Source: Candidatus Dadabacteria bacterium | GTDB taxonomy: Bacteria > Desulfobacterota_D > UBA1144 > Nemesobacterales > UBA2774 | NCBI GenBank assembly: GCA_020027805.1 | Contig: JAHKKQ010000132.1 | Coordinates: 1 to 6,314 of the forward strand | Direction of reading: 5' to 3' | Length of the DNA stretch: 6,314 bases | In this document: in pieces, positions 1-5,289 of the stretch | How the letters are laid out: each line of letters opens with the position of its first letter | Position numbering within the stretch: position 1 is the stretch's first letter | Notes under the pieces: generated by a model | What the model saw: only the letters and a program-made list of their open reading frames with translations | What the model was told of the DNA's origin: nothing | Database searches by the model: none | Translations under genes and position numbers: made by a program

Positions 1-31
1 TTTCGTCGGGTGTGGGAGCGTGTTTATCCAT
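1..31 (-). CDS. possible 5' end of a divergent gene, cut by the window edge
   Basis: On the minus strand an ATG at 31-29 opens a frame that runs off the left edge and reads MDKHAPTPDE. Ten codons are too few to identify a family, and only a weak purine-rich stretch precedes the ATG. The case rests on three things: the frame stays open to the edge, it diverges from gshB, and a plausible minus-strand -10 hexamer (TATACT, 84-79) lies at a suitable distance upstream. It could equally be chance. Confidence 0.3.
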   Translation of the reverse strand, partial: MDKHAPTPDE

Positions 32-78
32 GCTAGTCGTCCGGTACGGAAATGCCAACCACGACAATTCAGTTTGAA

Positions 79-107
79 AGTATACATGAACCGTCATCGG
101 GAATTAA
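79..107 (-). promoter_or_regulatory. candidate promoter for the divergent left-edge gene
   Basis: Reading the minus strand, TTAATT (107-102, 3 of 6 to the -35 consensus) is followed after 17 bases by TATACT (84-79, 5 of 6 to the -10 consensus). Transcription would start near base 72, about 40 bases before the ATG at 31. The -35 is weak and the target gene is itself uncertain. Confidence 0.25.
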
Positions 108-139
108 CTAATTTTTGACGCCCGCCGCACCGTCTGTAT

Positions 140-168
140 TTGTCCGCAACAATAAAATTCGGTAGAAT
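140..168 (+). promoter_or_regulatory. candidate sigma70-type promoter of gshB
   Basis: TTGTCC (140-145, 4 of 6 to consensus) is separated by exactly 17 bases from TAGAAT (163-168, 5 of 6). The start of transcription would be near 175, leaving a leader of about 30 bases before the gshB ATG at 205. The -10 lies inside a 17-base element (157-173) that recurs with two mismatches upstream of the small zinc-ribbon gene at 3024-3040. This promoter could drive gshB-gatC-gatA as one unit. Confidence 0.45.
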
Positions 169-191
169 CAAACGGCATCATCCAAGACCTT

Positions 192-195
192 GAGG
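192..195 (+). promoter_or_regulatory. gshB ribosome binding site
   Basis: GAGG at 192-195 lies nine bases before the ATG at 205, a normal spacing. This supports ATG 205 over the in-frame TTG at 190, which would sit upstream of, and overlap, this site. Confidence 0.6.
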
Positions 196-204
196 ATATA
201 TGAA

Positions 205-1155
205 ATGAAGCTCAGAATGGCTTTCGTCATGGACCCGGTGGGAACTATAAACACGCAGAAGGATACGACCTTTGTCCTGATGCTCGAAGCCCAGGCGAGG
301 GGGCACGAGGTCCTTTACCTCGAGCTTAAAGACCTCTTCGTAAAAAATGCGAAGGTCTTCGGCAGCGCCGCCCGGATAACCCTTAAAAGAGGCGCTGACT
401 ACTATAAGCTCGGCGGGAGCGAAACGGTCGAGATGGAGACATTCGATGCGGTATGGATGCGGAAAGACCCGCCGTTCAATCAGGACTACATATACGCGAC
501 TTATATACTAAGCCTCATAGACCCGGGCAAAACGAAGGTGATAAATAACCCGAGGGGCATAAGGGAGTCGAACGAGAAGCTTTACACGCTCTACTTCCCC
601 GAATGGATACCGAGCTCGGTCGTAACGAAGGACATATCGCAGCTCAACAAATTCCTGACCGAGGCAGGGGGGGAGATAGTCGTGAAGCCCCTTGACGGCC
701 ACGGGGGCGAAGGGGTTTTCTATGTCCGTGAGGGAGACAGGAACTCGAACGTGATACTAGAGACCATAACCAGCTTCGGAAAACAGTACGTGCTCGCGCA
801 GAAGTTCATCAAGGAAGTGAGCGAGGGAGACAAGAGGATTATACTCCTTAACGGAGAGCCCCTCGGCGCGGTGCTGAGGGTGCCGAAGCCGGGCGGAGAA
901 TTCAGGTGCAACTTCCATTCGGGAGGGAGCCCGGCCAAGTCGGAGCTTACCGATAGGGATTTGAATATCTGCAAAGCCCTCTCACCCAGGCTCAGGAATG
1001 ACGGCCTCTACTTCGTCGGCCTGGACGTCATCGGGGGGTATATTACCGAGATAAATACGACGAGCCCCACGGGCGTACAGGAGATAAACAGACTGAACGG
1101 GGTAAAGCTCGAAGCGGACGTAATCGATTTCGCAGAAAAGCTATGCTCGCATTGA
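205..1155 (+). CDS. gshB: glutathione synthetase (ATP-grasp)
   Basis: Catalyses the ATP-dependent joining of gamma-glutamylcysteine and glycine, the last step of glutathione synthesis, in the cytosol. From the ATG at 205 the protein is 316 residues, about the length of the E. coli enzyme. Its N-terminus (MKLRMAFVMDPVGTINTQKD) aligns with the family start, whereas the frame extends five codons further to a TTG at 190 with no added homology. Recognisable GshB blocks are MRKDPPF (85-91), the NEKL-containing segment (123-126), the ATP-grasp glycine-rich loop KPLDGHGGEG (161-170), GDKR (208-211), FVGLDVIG (270-277) and TEINTTSPTG (281-290), which supplies metal and phosphate contacts in the family. 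It stands 58 bases before gatC on the same strand and may share a transcript with it. No partner gshA is visible. Identification is firm. Confidence 0.96.
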   Translation: MKLRMAFVMDPVGTINTQKDTTFVLMLEAQARGHEVLYLELKDLFVKNAKVFGSAARITLKRGADYYKLGGSETVEMETFDAVWMRKDPPFNQDYIYATYILSLIDPGKTKVINNPRGIRESNEKLYTLYFPEWIPSSVVTKDISQLNKFLTEAGGEIVVKPLDGHGGEGVFYVREGDRNSNVILETITSFGKQYVLAQKFIKEVSEGDKRIILLNGEPLGAVLRVPKPGGEFRCNFHSGGSPAKSELTDRDLNICKALSPRLRNDGLYFVGLDVIGGYITEINTTSPTGVQEINRLNGVKLEADVIDFAEKLCSH

Positions 1156-1202
1156 ATCTTTGATTATTCCTCGTCGCATACCGATGCCGGGACAGAATTA
1201 TC

Positions 1203-1208
1203 GGGAGG
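1203..1208 (+). promoter_or_regulatory. gatC ribosome binding site
   Basis: GGGAGG at 1203-1208 lies five bases before the ATG at 1214. It fixes the gatC start there rather than at the upstream ATG at 1160, which would add 18 residues with no resemblance to GatC. Confidence 0.7.
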
Positions 1209-1213
1209 ATAGA

Positions 1214-1504
1214 ATGAAAATCACGAGAGACGACGTCATTAAGGTCGCGGAGCTCGCAAGGCTCGAATTCAAAGAGGAAGAGCTCGATAAATTCACGGAG
1301 CAGCTCGGGAATATTCTTAAATACATCGGAAAGTTGAACGAGCTCGACACAAAAGACGTCGATCCGACATCCCACGTGCTCGACCTCGCAACGCCGCTCA
1401 GGGAAGACGCGGTAGAGGATTGGCTCACCGCCGGAGAAGCCCTCGAGAACGCCCCAGAGGAGCAAGACGGGTTCTTCGTCGTCCCTCAGGTAATTGAAGA
1501 CTAA
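1214..1504 (+). CDS. gatC: Asp/Glu-tRNA amidotransferase subunit C
   Basis: GatC is the small subunit of the GatCAB amidotransferase, which converts Glu-tRNA(Gln) and/or Asp-tRNA(Asn) to the amidated forms. In known structures it wraps the GatA-GatB interface and stabilises GatA. The protein is 96 residues, typical of the family. It shows the N-terminal helical pattern ITRDDVIKVAELARLEFKEE (3-22), the central LDTKDVDPTSHVLDLATPLREDAV (44-67), where PTSH and PLREDAV are hallmark GatC positions, and the C-terminal APEEQDGFFVVPQVIE (80-95). The ATG at 1214 is chosen for its strong Shine-Dalgarno and agreement with family length. It is directly followed by gatA, with only 12 bases between the stop and the next start, so the two are almost certainly co-transcribed. 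Confidence 0.95.
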   Translation: MKITRDDVIKVAELARLEFKEEELDKFTEQLGNILKYIGKLNELDTKDVDPTSHVLDLATPLREDAVEDWLTAGEALENAPEEQDGFFVVPQVIED

Positions 1505-1508
1505 GGAG
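1503..1508 (+). promoter_or_regulatory. gatA ribosome binding site overlapping the gatC stop codon
   Basis: AAGGAG at 1503-1508 shares its first two bases with the gatC TAA (1502-1504) and lies eight bases before the gatA ATG at 1517. A ribosome terminating on gatC would expose or occupy this site, so translational coupling, giving matched GatC and GatA amounts, is a reasonable inference. Confidence 0.7.
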
Positions 1509-1516
1509 AGATTTGA

Positions 1517-2977
1517 ATGGAACTCCCGTTTTTATCGATAGGGGAAGCATCCAGGCTTATAAAGAAAAAGGAGATTTCCCCGAAGGAGCTTACCGAATCG
1601 GTTCTCGATAGAATCTCGAAGCTCGACGGGAAGCTCAATTCCTATATCACGGTGATGGCGGAAAAGGCGTGTGACGCGGCGAAGAGAGCGGAAGAGGAAA
1701 TTTCATCGGGCGCATACCGCGGCCCGCTTCACGGCATACCCCTCGGATTGAAAGACATATTCGTCATGAAGGGCGTCCCCGCGACATGCGGCTCGAAGAT
1801 GCTTGAGAACTTCTTCCCCCCATACGACGCGACCGTCACGAAAAAGATTCTCGACGCAGGCGCGGTAATAATCGGCAAGAACAACATGGACGAGTTCGCA
1901 ATGGGCTCATCGACCGAAACCTCCTATTTCGGCCCGACGAAGAACCCGTGGGACATCGAGAGGGTCCCCGGCGGCTCGAGCGGCGGGTCAGCGGCGGCTA
2001 CGGCCGCCTCACTATGCCTGGGGTCCGTAGGCACCGACACGGGCGGCTCCATAAGACAGCCGGCTTCCTTCTGCGGCGTCGTTGGAATGAAGCCTACCTA
2101 CGGGCGCGTAAGCAGGTTCGGCATGATAGCGTTCGCGTCGTCACTCGACCAGGCGGGCCCCATAACGAAAACAGTCGAGGACACAGCTTTAATACTGAAT
2201 GCTATATCGGGGCACGACCCGAGGGACTCGACGTGCGTTAATACCCCCGCGCCCGATTTCACGCTGAGCCTTAAAGACGGCTTAAAGGGCGTGAAGGTGG
2301 GTGTGCCGGGGGAGTACTTCATTCCCGGAATGGACAAGGAGGTCGAAGAGGCCGCGAAAAAGGCGATCGCGCTCGTCGGGGACCTCGGCGGCGAGATAAT
2401 CGGCATATCCCTGCCCCATACTGAATACGCCGTCCTGACTTACTACATAATCGCCCCCTCCGAGGCGAGCTCGAACCTCGCACGATACGACGGCGTGAAG
2501 TACGGCTTCCGCGCGGCCGACGCCGGAACACTAAGGGACATGTACTTCAGGACGAGGGCGGAGGGGTTCGGGGACGAGGTAAAAAGAAGGATAATGCTCG
2601 GTACGTACGCTCTATCCGCAGGCTACTACGACGCCTATTACCTGAAGGCCCAGAGGGTGAGGACCCTCATTAAAAGGGACTTCGACGAGGCTTTTGAAAA
2701 GGTCGATGTAATCATGGCCCCCACGGCGCCCGAAGTGGCATTCAGGTTCGGAGAAAAAACCGGCGATCCGATAAAGATGTATCTATCGGACGTCCTGACC
2801 ATACCGTGCAACATCGCGGGGCTCCCGGGGATATCCATACCCTGCGGATTTTCCACGGACGGACTGCCGATCGGGATTCAGGTGCTGGGTAAACCTTTCG
2901 ACGAAGGCTCGGTTATCCATGTCGCCCACGCATACGAGCAGCATGCCGGATGGAAAGAAAGAAGGCCGGGTATTTAG
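1517..2977 (+). CDS. gatA: Asp/Glu-tRNA amidotransferase subunit A
   Basis: GatA is the amidase-signature subunit of GatCAB. It hydrolyses glutamine and passes the ammonia through a channel to GatB, which amidates the misacylated tRNA. The protein has 486 residues, the normal length. The Ser-cisSer-Lys catalytic triad is complete: Lys79 in GIPLGLKD, cis-Ser154 in PGGSSGGSAA and the nucleophile Ser178 in TDTGGSIRQP. These are the same numbers as I recall for the Staphylococcus aureus enzyme. Other family blocks are the NMDEFAMGSSTE segment (123-134) and a C-terminal region GLPGISIPCG followed by LPIGIQVLGKPFDEG. It follows gatC with 12 bases between. gatB, which often completes the operon, is not downstream and must lie elsewhere. 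No strong terminator was found in the 78 bases after the stop. Confidence 0.97.
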   Translation: MELPFLSIGEASRLIKKKEISPKELTESVLDRISKLDGKLNSYITVMAEKACDAAKRAEEEISSGAYRGPLHGIPLGLKDIFVMKGVPATCGSKMLENFFPPYDATVTKKILDAGAVIIGKNNMDEFAMGSSTETSYFGPTKNPWDIERVPGGSSGGSAAATAASLCLGSVGTDTGGSIRQPASFCGVVGMKPTYGRVSRFGMIAFASSLDQAGPITKTVEDTALILNAISGHDPRDSTCVNTPAPDFTLSLKDGLKGVKVGVPGEYFIPGMDKEVEEAAKKAIALVGDLGGEIIGISLPHTEYAVLTYYIIAPSEASSNLARYDGVKYGFRAADAGTLRDMYFRTRAEGFGDEVKRRIMLGTYALSAGYYDAYYLKAQRVRTLIKRDFDEAFEKVDVIMAPTAPEVAFRFGEKTGDPIKMYLSDVLTIPCNIAGLPGISIPCGFSTDGLPIGIQVLGKPFDEGSVIHVAHAYEQHAGWKERRPGI

Positions 2978-3023
2978 GACTGCTTCGCGGGGAATGAAAA
3001 TTATTTCATCACCGGTTAACGGT

Positions 3024-3040
3024 ATTCGGTAAAATCATAC
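3024..3040 (+). promoter_or_regulatory. candidate -10 region of the zinc-ribbon gene, shared with gshB upstream
   Basis: ATTCGGTAAAATCATAC here matches ATTCGGTAGAATCAAAC at 157-173 at 15 of 17 positions. Each copy centres on a -10-like hexamer (TAAAAT at 3030-3035, TAGAAT at 163-168). No convincing -35 is seen at 16-18 bases upstream of this copy, so its activity as a promoter is inferred from position and from the shared element. Confidence 0.35.
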
Positions 3041-3055
3041 AAGGGAGCGATCATA

Positions 3056-3253
3056 ATGACCGAGAAAAAGGAAAAGAAGAAGGTGTGCATGATTTGCGGG
3101 AAGCCGTCAGAATCCTCTATCTGTGATGAGTGCAAGGCAAAGATTCAAGGTGAAGCGGCGGGGGAGAAGCAGAAAATCGAGAAGCAGGCAAGGATCGGCT
3201 CAGAAGTGGAGAAGGACAGGCTCGTGAAAAAGCATATAGACAGGAAAAAGTGA
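3056..3253 (+). CDS. small four-cysteine zinc-ribbon protein, function unknown
   Basis: The protein has 65 residues. Cys11, Cys14, Cys23 and Cys26 form a CxxC-x8-CxxC pattern (CMICGKPSESSICDEC) that would bind one zinc ion as a ribbon or knuckle. The rest, from about residue 27, is very rich in Lys and Glu, with no signal peptide or membrane segment. It is probably a helical charged tail, and the protein is likely cytosolic. The start is well supported: AAGGGAG at 3041-3047 lies eight bases before the ATG. It stands alone, 78 bases after gatA and before a repeat-filled spacer, with its own candidate -10 region. I do not recognise a named family. Small proteins with this layout may bind nucleic acid or partner proteins, but nothing here shows which. 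Confidence 0.75.
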   Translation: MTEKKEKKKVCMICGKPSESSICDECKAKIQGEAAGEKQKIEKQARIGSEVEKDRLVKKHIDRKK

Positions 3254-3281
3254 ACAAGCCGACCCTGACGAAAAGGATGAG

Positions 3282-3306
3282 ATTCCCGATAAAAACACTC
3301 GGGAAT
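3282..3306. repeat. palindromic hairpin, member of an intergenic repeat family
   Basis: ATTCCCGA (3282-3289) and TCGGGAAT (3299-3306) form a perfect 8-bp stem with a nine-base loop, 28 bases after the zinc-ribbon stop codon. It could slow or end transcription, but no T-run follows. The flank AAGGATGAGATT (3273-3284) recurs exactly at 3589-3600, so a dispersed intergenic repeat is a better description than a terminator. Confidence 0.55.
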
Positions 3307-3336
3307 GACAGAATGTTAAGGTAACCCCTCACCCTA

Positions 3337-3364
3337 CCCCTCTCCCACATTGTGGGGAGAGGGG
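3337..3364. repeat. GC-rich near-perfect palindrome
   Basis: A pyrimidine arm, CCCCTCTCCCACA, meets its complement, TGTGGGGAGAGGGG, with one unpaired base. It is preceded by CCTCACCCTA. This composition is familiar to me from dispersed intergenic palindromes in many environmental bacterial genomes. As RNA it would form a very stable hairpin, but it is followed by ATAAAA and not by a T-run. Confidence 0.6.
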
Positions 3365-3373
3365 ATAAAAACT

Positions 3374-3403
3374 CTGTCCTTCGACAGGCTCAGGGCGAAC
3401 GGG
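3374..3403. repeat. dispersed intergenic repeat copy (TCCTTCGACAGGCTCAGG type)
   Basis: This segment holds CTGTC-CTTC-GACAG, a 5-bp hairpin, followed by GCTCAGGGCGAACGGG. The core TCCTTCGACAGGCTCAGG resembles, in inverted orientation, the segment at 3617-3636, which reads TCCTTTCGACATCGCTCGGG on the minus strand. I recognise the type as a widespread short intergenic repeat, but cannot name its family with certainty. Confidence 0.5.
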
Positions 3404-3616
3404 TTTATCACCCCCATCCATATTGTTTTGGCTCAGGCATCGTCGAGCCAGAAGTTAATTTGCATCAGTGACTTTGCTGAAGGAGCGACCAGTTGCGCGC
3501 TTGTTTGCAACTGTTCCCCCTGCCTCGGGGGAAGGAAGTAAAAACCCAAAAAGATAGATTTCTCAGCGGTGCCTCGAAATGACATGATAAGGATGAGATT
3601 GCCGCGCGGAGCTTAT

Positions 3617-3636
3617 CCCGAGCGATGTCGAAAGGA
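3617..3636. repeat. inverted, diverged copy of the 3378-3395 repeat
   Basis: CCCGAGCGATGTCGAAAGGA is, read on the minus strand, close to the TCCTTCGACAGGCTCAGG core at 3378-3395. The two copies face each other across about 220 bases. It also lies just after the second copy of AAGGATGAGATT (3589-3600). The relationship is judged by eye. Confidence 0.4.
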
Positions 3637-3663
3637 AATCGTTCCTACAGTTTTATTAATTAT

Positions 3664-4503
3664 CTACCGCTGCCCCCAGATTACGAGAGCACGCTTGTAA
3701 GTCTTACTCTTCGAATACCCGGATTCCCCGGACACCATTTTGACGGCATCCTTAAGGCTCGAGCCGATTTTTTTGTGCTGGACCAGCATCCGGTCGATAC
3801 TCTCCGGATCGATTTCCCCGATTTCAGCCGATGCCCCCTCAACCGCTATCGTCACCTCGCCCTTTATCTTATCCCGCTTTCCAAGCGCTTCGAGCACATC
3901 CGGGATCTTGCCCCTGAGTGTCTCTTCATATAGCTTCGTCATCTCCCGGCTGAGAGAAATATTACGGTCTCCGAATACTTCCGCCATCGCGCGGAGTGTC
4001 TTCGTCACCCTGTTGGGGGATTCGTAAAACACGAGCGTTTCCGGATAATTTTTTATACGCGAGAGATAGTCGGTCAAATGCTTCTTCGTCCTCGGCGGGA
4101 AACCGAAGAAAGCGAAGCTCGACGTCGGCAGGCCGGATACGCTCAATGCCGACAGCGAGGCCGAAGGACCCGGTATAGACAGCACCTCGATACCGTGCTC
4201 CGACGCCAGCTTGACGAGCCTGTATCCGGGGTCCGAAATGCAGGGGGTCCCGGCGTCAGAAACGAGCGCTATGCTCTTTCCCCCTTCGAGAAGCGAGAGA
4301 AGCTCTTTTGCCTTTTCGATTTCGTTGTGCTCGTGGCAGCTGACGAGGGGTGTTTCAATCGCGTACCGGGTAAGGAGCTTTCTCGTAGTCCTCGTGTCCT
4401 CGCAGGCGATGACGTCCGCTTCTTTCAATACCTTGAGCGCCCGGAGTGTTATGTCTTCGAGGTTTCCTATGGGGGTTGAAACGATATAAAGCGTTCCGCT
4501 CAT
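3664..4503 (-). CDS. rsmI: 16S rRNA (cytidine-1402-2'-O)-methyltransferase
   Basis: RsmI uses S-adenosylmethionine to methylate the ribose of C1402 in the decoding centre of 16S rRNA. The 279-residue protein has the tetrapyrrole-methylase fold signatures of the family. The N-terminus is GTLYIVSTPIGNLEDITLRAL (3-23), followed by ACEDTRTTRKLL (33-44), the SAM-binding block VSDAGTPCISDPG (81-93), IPGPSA (110-115), FFGFPPR (132-138) and FYESPNR (159-165). The C-terminal segment KDAVKMVSGESGYSKSKTYKRAL (251-273) is the small helical domain typical of RsmI. The ATG at 4503 fits the family start, though its Shine-Dalgarno is weak. A perfect -10 hexamer lies about 40 bases upstream, and the 109-base gap to the RTX gene suggests separate transcription. 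The identification is firm. Confidence 0.96.
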   Translation of the reverse strand: MSGTLYIVSTPIGNLEDITLRALKVLKEADVIACEDTRTTRKLLTRYAIETPLVSCHEHNEIEKAKELLSLLEGGKSIALVSDAGTPCISDPGYRLVKLASEHGIEVLSIPGPSASLSALSVSGLPTSSFAFFGFPPRTKKHLTDYLSRIKNYPETLVFYESPNRVTKTLRAMAEVFGDRNISLSREMTKLYEETLRGKIPDVLEALGKRDKIKGEVTIAVEGASAEIGEIDPESIDRMLVQHKKIGSSLKDAVKMVSGESGYSKSKTYKRALVIWGQR

Positions 4504-4544
4504 CTGGTTTGAGAATATATCAATACCGGGAATTCAAGAAATAC

Positions 4545-4550
4545 ATTATA
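4545..4550 (-). promoter_or_regulatory. candidate -10 element for rsmI
   Basis: The minus strand reads TATAAT at 4550-4545, a perfect -10 consensus, placing a transcription start about 35 bases before the rsmI ATG. No good -35 is present at 15-18 bases upstream, and a TTGATA lies only 11 bases away, so the promoter is either weak, activator-dependent or a chance match. Confidence 0.4.
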
Positions 4551-4612
4551 GCCTTGAACCGTATCAATTCCTCACCGGCGGTGTAGAAATTTTCCGGTCG
4601 AATCAGGCAGCG

Positions 4613-5101
4613 TTAATCCACATTACATCTCTGATGGGACTCGTAGTTTATGCATTTATCCTGATCCTTCCCGCCGTCAATGCCGTCTGTGCCCATTCCA
4701 CCGTCGAGGAAGTCTTCCCCGTCGTTCCCTTCGAGGTAATCATCACCGTCGCCGCCGTAAACTACGTCGTTGCCCTTACCGCCCCTGAGGTCGTCGTTCC
4801 CGGCGTCTCCGTATAATATATCCTCTCCCGCCCCGCCGGTAACCGTATCGGCGCCGTCGCCGCCGCAAATTACGTCGTCCCCGTCAAGACCCTTGATCTG
4901 GTCGTCCCCTCCGAGCCCGACTATTACGTCGGGTCCGAGCGAGCCGTTCAGGGTGTCGTTCCCGTTCGTACCTACTATAGTCGGCGTTTTGCCCTGGCAT
5001 GCAGGGGGCGGCTGGGGCGCCGGGCTAGGCGCGGCGTATGAATTCAAAGCAAAGAGCGCAATAAAAAATAAAGCGGCAATACTCACCTCTATCCTTTTCA
5101 T
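4613..5101 (-). CDS. exported RTX-type calcium-binding repeat protein
   Basis: The protein has 162 residues. Residues 1-23 form a Sec signal peptide (MKRIEVS, then a hydrophobic stretch, ending SYA before AP), so export across the inner membrane is expected. A Pro-rich linker (24-40) follows. Residues 44-151 are twelve consecutive nine-residue units in unbroken register, of the GGxGxDxUx type. Good examples are GLDGDDVIC (71-79), GGAGEDILY (89-97) and GGKGNDVVY (107-115). In known RTX proteins such units coil into a calcium-binding parallel beta-roll. Outside the signal there are four cysteines (35, 79, 150, 159), which may form disulfides capping the roll. Most RTX proteins are large and secreted by type I systems, and this one is almost only the roll. 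The ATG is supported by GGGAGGG five bases upstream and by a strong promoter. The function is unknown: calcium-binding, possibly surface or matrix, is an inference. Confidence 0.88.
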   Translation of the reverse strand: MKRIEVSIAALFFIALFALNSYAAPSPAPQPPPACQGKTPTIVGTNGNDTLNGSLGPDVIVGLGGDDQIKGLDGDDVICGGDGADTVTGGAGEDILYGDAGNDDLRGGKGNDVVYGGDGDDYLEGNDGEDFLDGGMGTDGIDGGKDQDKCINYESHQRCNVD

Positions 5102-5134
5102 ATCATCCCTCCCTAACTCTTTGATATAATTTCA

Positions 5135-5163
5135 ATTAAACTACCTGAGACGAGAAAAGTCAA
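5135..5163 (-). promoter_or_regulatory. sigma70-type promoter of the RTX gene
   Basis: On the minus strand TTGACT (5163-5158, 5 of 6 to consensus) is followed after exactly 17 bases by TTTAAT (5140-5135, 5 of 6). The transcript would start near 5128, giving a leader of about 27 bases with GGGAGGG (5113-5107) just before the ATG at 5101. This is the best promoter in the window. Confidence 0.65.
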
Positions 5164-5231
5164 GCTATAACATGCGGTTATGCCTAAGATTAAAAATACA
5201 TAGGTTGCCCGGCCGGACAGACTGCTCTCTA

Positions 5232-5289
5232 TGGCGGAGGGCGAGGGATTCGAACCCCCAAGTCCTTGCGGATGCCGGTTTTCAAGACC
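5232..5289 (-). tRNA. 3' fragment of tRNA-Ser(UGA); 5' half missing
   Basis: The minus strand from 5289 to 5232 reads as the 3' part of a class II serine tRNA. It contains the intact anticodon loop CTTGAAA (anticodon TGA), the 3' anticodon strand ACCGG, a long variable arm (TCC-GCAA-GGA), a T arm (GGGGG, loop TTCGAAT, CCCTC), the 3' acceptor strand GCCCTCC, discriminator G and an encoded CCA (5234-5232). The 5' half is gone: beyond GGT at 5289 the sequence cannot pair with the 3' anticodon strand, and no GGAGGGC acceptor partner or D arm occurs in 5290-5488. It cannot function as a tRNA. Retention from the anticodon stem to the 3' end is what integration at a tRNA gene leaves at the far end of an element. 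A plain degenerate pseudogene or a misjoined contig are alternatives. Confidence 0.8.

Larger units (their letters stand above)
3254..3663. other. 410-base gene-free spacer made of palindromes and repeats
   Basis: No credible gene lies here: the 63-codon frame at 3350-3541 runs through the repeats and resembles no protein. Besides the repeats listed separately, the spacer holds a 5-bp stem GGCTC/GAGCC (3430-3449), a 7-bp stem CAGTTGC/GCAACTG (3490-3513), an abutting 7-bp stem TTCCCCC/GGGGGAA (3514-3533), and the palindrome CCGCGCGG (3602-3609). It separates the plus-strand zinc-ribbon gene from the minus-strand rsmI, that is, two converging 3' ends, which is where such repeats commonly collect. 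Confidence 0.6.

Noticed and set aside
2..118. Plus-strand frame open from the left edge as the end of an upstream gene
   Set aside because: The peptide has no recognisable pattern and covers the probable divergent promoter region.
3282..3306. Rho-independent terminator of the zinc-ribbon gene
   Set aside because: The stem is sound but no T-run follows on either strand, and its flank is a copied repeat.
3490..3533. A CRISPR-like or riboswitch-like structure from the two abutting 7-bp stems
   Set aside because: There are no repeated units with spacers, no conserved riboswitch core, and the stems do not precede a gene on either strand.
3350..3541. A 63-codon plus-strand frame in the spacer after the zinc-ribbon gene
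   Set aside because: It starts inside a palindrome, runs through dispersed repeats, has no ribosome binding site and resembles no protein.
4573..4583. Terminator hairpin after the RTX gene (CACCGGCGGTG)
   Set aside because: The arms leave only a one- to three-base loop and no T-run follows.
4770..5129. A 119-codon plus-strand frame rich in Pro and Ser
   Set aside because: It is the antisense of the RTX repeats, whose periodic Gly/Asp codons keep the opposite strand open.
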